Of a stretch of 64,000 nt of DNA, positions 13,780 through 25,352 are shown piece after piece; the first letter of the stretch is position 1; each line of letters begins with the position of its first letter. The translations under genes were made by a program, and so were the position numbers. The stretch spans positions 6,439,407 through 6,503,406 of the forward strand of contig NC_057019.1 in the NCBI RefSeq assembly GCF_000002595.2. The letters run 5' to 3'. The notes beneath the pieces were generated by a model. That model did not search any database and was not told the DNA's origin. It saw only the letters and a program-made list of their open reading frames with translations. Source of the stretch: Chlamydomonas reinhardtii. Lineage: Eukaryota; Chlorophyta; Chlorophyceae; Chlamydomonadales; Chlamydomonadaceae.

Positions 13780-16700
13780 ATGGCAAGCGAGGAAGCCGAC
13801 CTTGAGTTGTGGGACCTCGATATTGCTGAGCCTGCGGCTGAGGCCGGGCATTGGAACTTGACGGGCTACACCTGGGATCCCGTCCATCTCACCGCAACCA
13901 GGAAGCCCGGTAAGAGAGCGTGGTAGCGGGGAAGCCCGGTAGGCGGAGCCGGCACTCGCGACCCCGGTCCTGCACGCCATCATCGGGCGCGATAGGGCAA
14001 CTGCTCTACGCTCGTCGCAATACTTAAAGCTCTGGCGCATGATGTTTCTGGCGCAAGAGCAGCTAGCCTACCTCTTATCAGCTGTAGTATAGTATTAGAG
14101 CCACCGTTCACGGGACGCCGGCGAGCGCACGAGCACGTCTCGCCCACAGCCCCCACTCTCTCACCTGACATAATGCCCGTCGCTCGCCGACACTCGACAC
14201 GTCCACGGCCCCGCAGCGGAGGCACCTGGCCCCCAGGCCCAAATGTATGGCCGCACGTGCGCGGATGACAGCGGCGTGTCGCAGCAGCCAACGGCGCAGC
14301 AGCTGCAGCAGCAGGGCAGCGGCTGTGCCGTGATGGACTGCGAGGGCGGCGCGCTAGTCGTGGATGGCGCCGACGGGCCCTGCAACATCGACCACGCGGC
14401 GCTAGCCACCGCGCCCGTGTACAGCCCCCAGCCGGGTGGAAACAAGATGGCGTGCCAGGTGCGGGAGGGGAAAGGTGCTGAAGCTCCGGGGCGAGTGGGC
14501 AAAGGGGCTTGCGCTGCCAGCCGCGGGCAGGGTCAACCCGGTCTCATCCGGGTCGTGCCCAAATCCGCCGCGCCGCCCAAAGCTCAAACCACCCCCAAAT
14601 GCTTGTATGCGATGTAATTATGTATGTACTTGATGTTGTGAGTGAGCCAGGGGTGACGCGCTCGCACCCGCTTGGGCAGGGTGCTGAGGTGGACCCTGGT
14701 GGGGAAGCGTACCAAGCCCCTCCGAAGGCCTAATTGAGGTTTTAAGTTTGTTTGCGTACCGTAATTACGGTGCCCTGTTTGGGGGAAGGATGCATGCTGC
14801 CATCCGTGGCCAAATGCATGCTACTGTCTGGGTTGCGGGTCGGCCCTGTGGCATTGGCCCAATCCACATCGCCATGTCACTCGCTCATCCTGCCCTTGTC
14901 CGCTTGCGCCATGCCCCCATCCCGACCCACATCACCTCAACCCCTTAACCAGGTGCTGGGCTGCGGCCTCAGCCTGGCCGGCATGAAGGGATACTTCCTG
15001 CGCCACCGCGTGTGCGAGGAGCACAGCAAGGCGCCCGTGCTCATCATCGGCGGCGCGCCCTCGCGATTGTGCCAGCAGTGCTCCAAGTTCCACCACGTGA
15101 ACGCATTTGAGGGGGCCAAGAGGTGCGGGTTCGCGGCGTGGCGTGCTAAACTGCTAATGGGAGCGCTTGTAGAGGGTCGCGAAAGGGGAGTCGCAGTAAA
15201 CAAATACCGATTATCCGCGTAACCTGCTTTGGCAGCTGCTCTTTTTCGGCCTTCCTCTGGCCAATCCAGCCCTAATCCTCCCCCGCCGTGGTACACAAAC
15301 ACACAGGACGTGCCGCGTGCAGCTGGACCGCATTCGCATCAACAAGCGCGCCCGCCGCACGCGCAAGATGAATGCCGCCGCGGCCGCCGCCGCCGCCGCC
15401 ACCGGCCTTGACGACGGCGGCGGCGTCATGGGCGTGCGCATGGGCATGGGCATGGGAAGCGAGTGCCCCGCGCCGCCCGCCAGCGGCCTGCGCAGCAAGC
15501 GCCCCGCCGACAGCAGCGGCAGCGGCGAGGGCTCCTACACCGACTCCCGCAAGGCGCGCCACCTTGGCGGCCCCGCCGGCGCCGGCGCCATGGCCGCCGC
15601 GGCCGCGGCCGCCGCGGCTGCTGCTGCTGCCGCCGCCGCCGCCTTCAACGCCGGCGGCGTGCGCATCGCCGGCGGCGCGCCGGTGACGCTGGTGACGCCC
15701 CTGGCGCTAGCGCAGGCGCTCAGCGGCTGCGCGCCCGGCGGCGCGGCGGCGGCGGCGGGCGTGGGCTCGCCCGAGACCGACCCGCTACTGCCCGAGTCGG
15801 GCGGCAGCGGCAGCGACGGCTCCCGCGAGCACCCGCGCGCCAGCGTGGGCCTGTCGGGTCAGACGGGTTGGCGCTACGGCGAGCCGCAGTCGTCCATGCA
15901 GCCCATGTCGCCCGCCACCGCCATGGCCGGCGGCGCCGCCGCCACAGCCCTGGTGGCGCACAGCCCCGCCAGCGGCATGACCGGGCCCGACGGCGGCGGC
16001 GGCGGCGGCATGCACGCCAGCCTCAGCACCCACGCGCTGCAGCAGTACGGCAACAACAGCAACAACAACAACCCGTACGGCCAGGCCCATGTGGGCGGCA
16101 TGGGCCAAATGGACGCCGGCGGCCCCGGCAGCATCGCCGCTGCCGCGGCGGCGGCGGGCCTCGGCCACCCGGCGGCGGGCATGCCCGGCGCCGCTGCTGC
16201 GGCGCAGTCGGCGCCCAGGATGTTTGCAGCGCACCAGCAGATGGCGGCTGCTGCTGTGGCCGCCGCCGCCGCTGCTGCGGTGGCGGGGCAGCAGCAGCGC
16301 CAGCAGGAGTCGGGTGTTGGCAGCCATGGTGGCGGCGGGGGGCAGCAGGACGCGACGGCGTCGGCCTGGAGCCTGCAGGTGGGCGGCAGCGGCGCCGACG
16401 GCACCGGCGGCCTTCCCGCCGTCCCCAGCGCCAACAACCTGCACCCGCTGCTGCAGCAGGAAATGCTCCTCCAGCAGCAGCAGCAGCAGCAGCAGCAGCC
16501 GAAGCTGGCAGCTGCTGTGGCCGCCGCCGCCGCAGCCTGGCAGCCCAAGCCCTGCTCCGACCCCATCATGCGCGGTTCGCTGCGCGAGCACTGCTCCCGC
16601 GACCTGCACAGCGCCGCGCTGTCCGACATGGCGCTCGCCACCGGTTCCGGCATGGGCGCCGGCGGCGCCACCGCTGGCAGCCACCCGTCGCCACACGTGC

Positions 16701-19700
16701 AGACGCTGGCCGCCAACGTGCTGGCCGGCTCGCCTCAGGAGATGCTGCTGATCCAACAGGCTATGCTCAAGTCGTCGGCGCCGCAGGGCTGCGTGCCGTC
16801 GCTGGCGGGACCGGACAGCGGCAGCGGCGGCGTCGACCCGGCTCTGGTGGCCATGCTCAACGGCAGCGCGCCGCCGGCACTGCCCGGCATGCCGCAGACG
16901 CTGGCCGGCTGCGCCGCCATCGGCGGCGCCGGCGGCGCCGGCGGTCGCATGCTCACCGCCAGCGGCGCCGTCATCGCGACCATGCCCAGCGCCTCCGCGG
17001 CCAGCGGCGGCGCCAGGTCCGCAAACACGCTGGCCGGCGCCCTTGGCAACGCCGCTGCCGCCAACAGCAACCCGATCTCGCGCCGCGACGGCGATGCGCT
17101 GGCCAGCGGCGGCAACAACGACTCGGGCCGGCCGGCGCGCATGAGCCTGGAGAACGACGACGCCATCCTGGCCCCCGGGGACGACGCGCTGCTGGGCTCG
17201 CTGATGGACCTACTGACCACCCAGAACGCCGACCTGGGCGGCGTGGGCGGCAGCAACAACACCGGCGGGAACGGCGCCAACGGCACACACGGCGGCGTCA
17301 TGGGCGCTAGCGGCGGCGCCAACGGCAGCCTGGTTGGGCTCAGCGGTCTCAGTGGGCTGGGCATGGGAGGCAGTGGCATGGGCGGCATGGGCGGCATGGG
17401 CGGCGGCGGCTCCGGCAATGCCAAGGCGGCCGCCATCGCCGCCCTGACGGGCGGCGGCAGCGCCGCCGCCAACAACAACGGCGGCGCCGCCAGCAACCAC
17501 CACAACCACCACAACGGTGGTCACACCAACCATGGAAGCGCCATGCTGTTGGGTGGCAGCAACGACCTGCGGCTGCAGTCGTGGGGGCTGTCGGCGCTGG
17601 GCTCGGGCTTCAGCTCGGGCCGCGGCGGCCAGCAGCTGCTGCTGCAGGGCGTGCCCGGCTTCAGCCACGGCCTCAGCGGCGGTGCCGGCGGCGGCGGCAG
17701 CAACACCGGCAGCCTGGCGGCGCTCGCGGCCGGCGCCGGCGGCCTGCAGGGCGCCATGGACCTCGCCGCCGCCGCCGCCGCCGGCGGCGCCGCCATGTCG
17801 CGCGCCGGCAGCGCCGCCGCCGGCGGCGCCGCCGGCGCGCCTGGCGGCTCCGCCAATGCCATGGCGGCGCTGAGCCCGCCCAACCTGGAAGCGCTGATGG
17901 CGCTGCCTCCTGGCAGCTCGGCCTCCACTGTGGGGCTGGGCAGCCTGGGTATCGGCCGCACGCTGCTGCTGGAGCAGGGGCTGGGGTCGCTGGGTGGGCT
18001 GTCGGCTCTGGGCGGCATGAGCCCGCTGGGCGGCTCCAACGCGCTCGTGGGGTCGCAGCTCGGCAGCCTGTCCCAGCTTGCGGGCTCCCACCTGGGCGGC
18101 TTGTCGCAGCTGGGTGGCTCCCAGGAACAGCTGCTGGCAGGCCTGGGCTCGATGGGCTCGGTTGGAGCCGGCTTCGCCGGCGCCGGTCAGGGCAGCGCGG
18201 CGGCGGCGGCAGCGGCGGCGGCGGCCGCCGCCGCCGGAGGCGACCTGCTGCTACAGCGGCAACTGCTGCATGCGCAGGCGCAGCAGCAACAACAGCAGCA
18301 TGTGCAGCAGCAGCAACAGATCCAGCTGCTGCAGCAGCAGCAGCAGGCCCTGGCGCAGCAGCAGCAGCTGCTGCAACTGCAGCAGGCGCAGGCGGCAGCG
18401 CTGGCAGCCAACGCCACGGCCGCAAGTGCCGCACCGGCGGTGCCCGCCGCTGGCCTGCTGCTGTCACGTCTGCTTGACGCCGACACCAAGACGCACCACC
18501 TCTCATCCGAGCTCAATGCAAGTATGATTTCATCGTCCACTCTATAAAGTGGACGATGAAGCTACTCGGAGCTTTGCAATGCCGCCAGCAGTACGGTACC
18601 TAGCTCGCGCTTGCATGCTTTATTAGGAACATCTCCTGCCAAAGTTCTCACCACCACCTTGCGCGTTGTGTGCCCCATCCAACACACACAGGGCTGCCTG
18701 GCGGAGAAGCAGCTCCTGCGGCGCCAGCTGATGCTGACGCTGCAGTCCGGCCAAGCCCCCGACGCCGACCAGGTCGCCGCCGCCGCCATGGCTGCCGCCG
18801 CCACCGGCAACGCAATGGCCTCCATGACTGCCGGCGCGCCGGCCGGCGCCGCCGCCGTCGGCCCCGGCGCCGCCGCCGTCGCCGGCCTGGGCTCCCTCGC
18901 CGGCCTTGGCGTCGCCCCCGCCGTCGCGCTCGGTGCCGCACGCGCCTCGCCGGCTGCGCAGCTGCAGGCGTTGATGGACGCGCGCAGCGCCGCCACGGCC
19001 GGCGTGCCGGCCGCCGTCGCCACCGCCGCAACATCGCCGCAGATGGCGGCTGCCGCCGCGCCCGCCGCCGGCACGGGCGGCTACGCGGCTCCCGACCTGC
19101 TGACACGCGTGTCGCTCAAGATCATGAACTGCCTGCCAGACGAGCTGCCGCCCGACGTGCGCAGCCGCATGCAGGCGTTCGCCAGCCAGGCGCCGCTGGA
19201 CCTGGTGCAGGGCTGCCTGCGACCCGGTGAGCTGCAGCTGCTATTCCTGCCAACCAGCGAGCCGCACCCCCAATTTTCACTTTACCCCGATTATTTTAAT
19301 CAATTTCTTATTCTTTGCAGCGATATCATTCCTGACACTGTTCACGACTTGTTTACATTATGTATGCAATAAACAGGCTGCACCGAGGTGGTCCTGGATG
19401 CGCTGCATGCCGGCGACGAGCGGGCGCTGGTGGCGGAGCTGCTGCGGCAGGGCGATGTGGAGGCCGCCGCCGCGGCGCTGCTGGCGGCGCTGCCCAGCTC
19501 GCTGCACTGCAAGGACATCTACCTGCAGGTGCGCGCCTGCCTGCACGCCTGGGTGTGGCCACAACCACGCGCGCACTGCATTATGTCATCTCCCGATACG
19601 GGTTTGTCACCCTCCTCGCGCCACACCGTATAGCACGCATGGCAGGATTGGCATACTGTATGCCACGTGGTCCCCTCAAACGACACTGGCCGCACGCGCG

Positions 19701-22700
19701 TATCCCGGTGTGTAAGTCTCATCATGCCCACCCCTCCCATCACAACACGCAGGCCGCCGACCAGGCGCTGTACCTGCGCCCCGGCGCGCCGCCCAAGCGC
19801 GCCAGCTGGGCGGGTGTGGCCATGCGGCGCGGCGGCCAGCGCGTGGCCAAGCCCGAGCTGCTGGCGGCGGAGGCACCCGTGCTGCACATGGACCACTCAG
19901 GTGAGCCATCAATCATCACTCAATTGTGTAAACCGAGCTTGAGAGCTTGCACCACCCTGTCTAGACTTGTCCACTTGTTTCCAATGCGGCTGGAGTTTTA
20001 GTTCTGCAACATCTTGGTTTTGATGGCGATCGTTCTTGCAACCGCCCGCGTGCAGCCATGGACGGCTCCCGCTACGTGCGGCTGCGTGTGTTCGGCCGCC
20101 ACCTGGACGGCGCCGGCGTCACAGTGCTGGCGCGCATGGGCGGCCTGGCGCTCGCCGTCACGCTCACGCCCGTCGACGTCAACGGCGACGGCAAGTCCCG
20201 CGCCGCCGCGGCGCCGCCCTCGTCGGTGGTGCTGACCGAGCAGGAGGCAGACAGCTGCCCCACCAGCGGCCGCCACGCGCCCGCCGCCGCCGCCGCCGCC
20301 ACGCCCACCACCTCCGAGGCCACTGCGCCCGCGCCGCCGCCGCCGCAACTCGAGGCGAGCGGCGTCTCCCTCTCCGCGCCTCCTGCCTCGCCCTCGCCTC
20401 CCCCTGCCGCTTCCACCTCGCCGCAGCCCGCGCTACCCGGCACCTCCTCCCCGTCCTGCACGGCGGCCTCCCCCGCACCCACAACCTCTTCCGCCGCCGC
20501 CGCCGCCGCGCCCTACAGCCTGTACGACGTGGAGATCGAGATCCCGCCGGCGGCGCCCTCCCAGGGCCTGCTCATCCTCGAGCCGCGCGCCGGCGTGCTG
20601 CTGGGCTCCTGGGCGCCCGTGCTCCTGCTGGAGGACGCGGGCGCGGCGGCGGAGGCCGCGGCCATGCTGCGCGGCCTGGACGCCGACGCGGCGCGGCGCC
20701 TGGTGGTGAGCCTGGGCCTGTTCGTGGACCACGGCGAGCGCTGCGCCGCCGTGCTTGAGGCGGAGGAGGCGGAGGCGGAGGTGGGCTGCGCGGATGATGT
20801 GGAGCTGGAGGCGGAGGAGGCGGAGGAGGGCGGCGACGAGGTGGGGGGCGACTGCGAGGAGCGCCAGGGCGAGTCCATGGTTGGGGTGCAGCAGCAGGGG
20901 GGAGTGGAGGCGGCGACGCCGCGGGCCGCCGGCGCCCGCGCCACCTCGTCGTGCGCCCACAGCGTCGCGGTGCCGGCGGCCCGCGGCGCAGACGGCCAGC
21001 CGCTGGCAGTGGCGGCGGCGGCCGTGAATGCCATGGACGCCGCGGCGGAGGAGACGATGGCGGGTGTGGCCGCGGCGGAGGCGGGTGCTGGAAGCCCCGG
21101 CGCCGCGGGTCGGCGGGACTGGCACGCGGTGTTTGGGCCCTCGCATGAACGCATCGTGGGCATGGGCCGCACACTGCTGGCCTACAGCGCACTCAGGTGA
21201 GGCGTTCTCCATGCCTCGTGCCCTTGTCCTTTCTCCCTTCCCGGCTGACCTCTCTCCCCAGCACCTTTTGTCCTCCAGTCCCAAGCACCTCGCCTTGCCT
21301 TTTCACCGCTCACCTCCTGCCCTCTCCGCTTGGCTCCCCGCCCCGCCCACCGCCCTCCCCACCACAGGGCCTGCCCCGGCCTGCTGTCCTACCTGGGCAG
21401 CCAGCTGGTGGAGATGGGGCAGCCGCTGGCCGCGCTGCCCGCCGCCACCTACAACGGCGCGCCGCTGCTCGCCTGCGCCACGCTGGCGGGCGGCGGCGCC
21501 GTGCTGCGCATCGCCGCGGAGTGGGCGGCGCGCGGCGGCGCCATGCCTGACTGGCGAGCGCAGGGTGAGCGCTGCCACCTGCCGGATACTCGCACAAGGG
21601 CTTGCCCGTTTGCCTGCTCGCTCCGATCCCACCCAACCAAGCTAACGTTGCTCCCCCACACCCCCACCCCCAATTTGCGCCTGCAGTGCCCGGCCAGCCC
21701 GTGGGCGCGACCCTGTTGCACCTGGCGGTGTCGCTGCCGCCGCCCGCCGCCGTGGCCGCGCTCGAGGTCATGTGGGCGCTGGCACTAGCCGGCCCCGCCC
21801 AGCCCGCCGACGCCGACTCCTTCGCCGCCGCCTGGTTCTCGGGCCAGACCGCCGCCGACGCCGCGGCGGCCGCGCTCAACGGCTGCGTGCTGCTGGACTC
21901 GCCTGCTGTGCTGTTCGGCGCCGTGTCGCGCGCCGCGCTGGCGGCAGCGAACCCCGCCACCGCCGCTGTGGCGCTGGCGGCGGCCACCGCCTCGGAGACG
22001 CTGGACCGGCTGTGCATTGCCCGCCTGGCGTCCTCCTACATCCGCACACACAACTACACGTCGCCGCTGGACCACGTCGACCTGCCCAGTATGGAGGCCA
22101 ACAGCAGCGTCGGCAGCGGCGCCGGCCGCCGCGACGCCGCCGCTGCCGCAGCGCAGAACATGGACGCGACGTCGAGCCCGCGCCAGCGCTGCTCGCGCGA
22201 ACAGCACGCCGCGGGCGCGGCGGCAGCGGCGGCGCTTCACGACCTCCATGACTGCTTGTTGCCTGACTTTGACGGGCTAGATGAGGACGAGCACAGGCAG
22301 GGGGCGGCGAACGCCGGCGACTCAGCCACGGGTGCCGTAAACAGCGGCTCTGGCGAGCGCGTTCGCGATCTGGTGACTGAGGACTACGCCTTCGCGCACC
22401 GAAGCAGCCGCCAGCTGATGGCGGCAAGCCCTGGCGGCGGCGCGGATGACCGCAGCGGCCACGGCAGCGTGGGCGGCGTGCCCGCATTCCTCATGTCTCC
22501 CAACGGCGTCACTCCCGCTGCATTCTCGCCCACGGACGTGCCCTCCATCGCCACTGCGTCGCCGCCGCGCATGCGCGTGGTGGTCGCGCCCAAGGCGCTC
22601 GCGCAGTCGGTGGCAGTGGCGGCGGCCGGCGGCGCCGCAGGCGCCGCCGCCGCGGCAGCGGCGGCCGCCGCCGCCGGAGGCAGCGGCTCCGCTTGGCACG

Positions 22701-23656
22701 CCAGCGGCGCCGACGCGTCGCTGGTGCCTCCCAGCAACTTCACGCTGGCCAGCAGCGGCGTGTGCGCCAGTGGATCCATGCCCGTGTTTGGGTCCAGCAC
22801 CACCGCCGCCGGCATAACCGGCGTGTACGGCGGATCGCTGGGCCTGAGCTCGTACGGCGTCATGGCCGGCAGCATGGCGGGCGCCGCCGGCATGGCGGCG
22901 CTCAAGGGCTGTGGCGGCGGAGGAGCCGCCAGCTCGCACGCCGGCGCGAGTGCCGACGGAGCTACGGGTATGGCGGCCGGAGCCGGGCACCGCGGCGCGC
23001 CACTGCCAATGGAGCCGTTGCTGAACATGTGCCGGCCGCTGCCCGGCAGCCCCGCCTCGTCCTCGGACCCGCAGCAGCACGTGCTCAGCACTGACGCGCT
23101 GGCGGTGCTGCCCAACAGCCGCGCGGGCGTGCCGGCGCTGATGCAGGTGCCGCAGCAGCCGGCGGCGCCACCGCAGCAGCCCGCCACGGACCGGCCATCC
23201 GCGTCCGCTGCGAGGCCCGTGCCCGCAGCGCCCGCACCCGTGCCGGCCGCCGCCGTCATGCCCGCGTCGCCCCCGGAGCTTTGGCCCGGCGTGGTGATCT
23301 GCGGCTCCGCGCCCGCCGCTCCTACCGGCGGCCTGGCGCTGGCAGCGGACGGCGACGCCAGTGCGCACGGCGGCAGCGTCGTGCACAGCAGCGACGGCCG
23401 CGGCTTCCCGGCGCCGCGGCGGCTCCACACGCTGCCCGCCGCCGCCAGCGGGCACGGTGGCAGTCTGATGGATAGGGCCATGTCGGCCGCCGCCGCCGCG
23501 GAGATGGAGGCGGCGGTGCAGGCGGCGGCGGCCGCCGGCGGCGGCGGCCGCTTTCCCATGCGTGACCTAATGAAGAAGTTCAAGAGCATGTTCAAGAGGA
23601 GCCCGGGCACTGGTGGTGCTGGCAGCGAGTCGGATACATCGAATCACCGGTCCTGA
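13780..23656 (+). CDS. SBP-box (squamosa-promoter-binding) transcription factor, 2631 aa
   Basis: Exons 13780-13909, 14217-14458, 14953-15122, 15307-18517, 18692-19226, 19377-19528, 19753-19900, 20056-21196, 21368-21564 and 21687-23656 keep phase throughout. The N-terminus (LELWDLDI...WNLTGYTWDP) resembles the acidic/aromatic start of SPL proteins. The SBP domain (about 123-200) is built from exons 2-4: CQVLGC, RHRVCEEHSKAP, RLCQQCSKFHH and KRTCRVQLDRIRIN. Both zinc sites and the basic nuclear signal KRARRTRK are present. Long poly-Ala, Gly and Gln regions follow, consistent with activation or phase separation. Residues near 1395-1480 (LTRVSLKIMNCLPDELPPDV...CLRPGCTEVVLDAL) match the conserved C-terminal block of large SPL1/12-type and copper-regulator SBP proteins. 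GATLLHLAV near 1980 is an ankyrin-like remnant. An acidic stretch lies near 1790-1825. SBP proteins bind GTAC cores. Intron 4 appears to use a GC donor. Far larger than usual members; the specific orthologue is not assigned. Confidence 0.92.
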
Positions 23657-24375
23657 GCGTAGCTGCGGCGGCAGCTGGTCAGTTGGGGGCGCGGAAGCGT
23701 GTCGTGTACTTCGACGCCCAAAATTCACCTGGGCAGGCCCTTGAAGGTGTGGTGACTCGTATATGCTGGTTGTTGGCTTGGCGGATGTCATGAGCGCACC
23801 CAGACTCCAGCCAATCCAAGCAGGTGTTGTTGCATGAATCATCACTTGCGTCTGTGGACTGCCAAAGCTTTTACTTGAGCACGCCTGGTCCGTGCGTAGA
23901 TATGCAGGCAGGATGTGGGGTGTTGTTGTTCTAGTCACTTCAGTCGGCTCGGTATGCAACCTTGAGTGCTGTGAGCTGTTTTCGGACATTGACATTGGAT
24001 GGTGCTGCTGCTGGGGCCGCGCCACATACAGAGTGCCGTGTGCCGTGTATGATGTGGCGCGTGACCCAACAGCGCTGGGAAGGCGTGGGCATTGGTACAT
24101 ATGAAGTTTTACATGGATCAAGGCATGGCGCCGCGCAGCTTTCTGGTGTCCACGGTGTGAGGCTATTGCAGGACATGACCGGCGGAGGGAATCGGGGCAG
24201 CGTGCATTTCTTCTCACTTGATTTGTGAGCCCCCTGAGAGAGCTCAGAAACTTTGCACCTGGGTTGCAGTTTCGCGAGGCGTTGGTCCCGTACTGTTGCG
24301 GCATGTACGCCAAGCATGCTAGACAGGCTGACACTAGACTATGGAAGACTGCCTCGTCGAACGTGGGCCGCAAGT

Positions 24376-24380
24376 TGTAA
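24376..24380 (+). terminator. TGTAA polyadenylation signal (SBP gene)
   Basis: TGTAA is the standard volvocine poly(A) signal. This copy (GCAAGTTGTAAGGGC) lies about 720 bp past the SBP stop codon, implying a long 3' UTR (23657-24400) with no other gene. Confidence 0.5.
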
Positions 24381-24527
24381 GGGCCCGGATCGTCTCACAC
24401 GCGACAATGATTGCGCGCACTGCCAATCTGCCATGAGCGTGACGCCTTGGCCAGAAGCGCTTGTGGGACTGGGGCATGTAGCTAGTACGGCAGTAGATAT
24501 ACATGCAGGAGGTTGCGCAACACAGGA

Positions 24528-25097
24528 CACATGGCCGTTGCAATCATTGTAGCCGTGTACAGTCCATACTATTAAGTACCAGCATGAGGCTTTCCGATTA
24601 GGACGGCGATTGTTGGGGCACGGGTTCCCTGCATGCTTTGTGGGAGGCCCGATGCGCCTGAGCATCTGCCTGAGCATGCGGGCAGCGCACTGTACTGTGT
24701 CCGTTAAGCTGAACAAACATGTCACCGTGCGTGGCCATGCCTTGGCGACTGCGCATCCTCCTCTCCTGCGGTTCACAATGACCCGCTCCTAATGACCTAA
24801 CGCTGCCCTCACGATCAATATCCCGCTACCACACCAGACCCACCGACTGTATCTCGATCCCAAAGGTGCCCCCCGGCCTTCAGGGGTTCCCCCCGGCGCC
24901 GAATCCTGCTGTCTGGCGTGGCCCCCCAGCGCCAAATCCCGCTGTCGCCCGGCCGAATCCCGCTTCGGCAAGTGACCTCACCCCAGCTATCCCACTGTGC
25001 CCGCCAGGAATCCCCCATCGTACTACAGGCAGCGGGATTTCATTGGGCGAAATCCTGTGCCCGGGGTCGTCGCGAAATCCAGAGCGCCTGCATCCAG
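24528..25097. repeat. Dispersed repeat, copy 1 (blocks X then Y)
   Basis: Block X (24528-24680) matches 33513-33690. Block Y (24689-25097) matches 32366-32812 at roughly 90 per cent by eye. Block Y is rich in the phrase AATCCYGCTG and in its inverse (AGCGGGATT). No coding capacity and no terminal repeats are clear. It lies between the SBP 3' UTR and the next gene. Confidence 0.8.
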
Positions 25098-25352
25098 GCC
25101 TGCATCCATCTGGTCGGATCCTGGGGCGCCGAGTGGGGCGAGTCAACCAGGGTTCATACACGCCGCACCGTCCAAAAGCCAATACAATTTGCTGGCAGGG
25201 ATGTTAGACTGCCTAGCTTACTGCGCGTTCGTGTACTGGTGCGTACCGTTGGGCTTTGGCAGCAAATTCGGGGACTTCGCAGACTGGAATGCAAGGCTGG
25301 CGTTTGTACTCCATAGGGCCCCTGCTGCTCGCTGCTGCGTCCTGTCAACCCA

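Noticed and set aside
15463-17310. Long overlapping Arg-, Ala- and Gly-rich frames on both strands of the SBP gene
   Set aside because: They are shadows of GC-rich homopolymer codons. Only one frame carries the SBP domain and joins neighbouring exons in phase.
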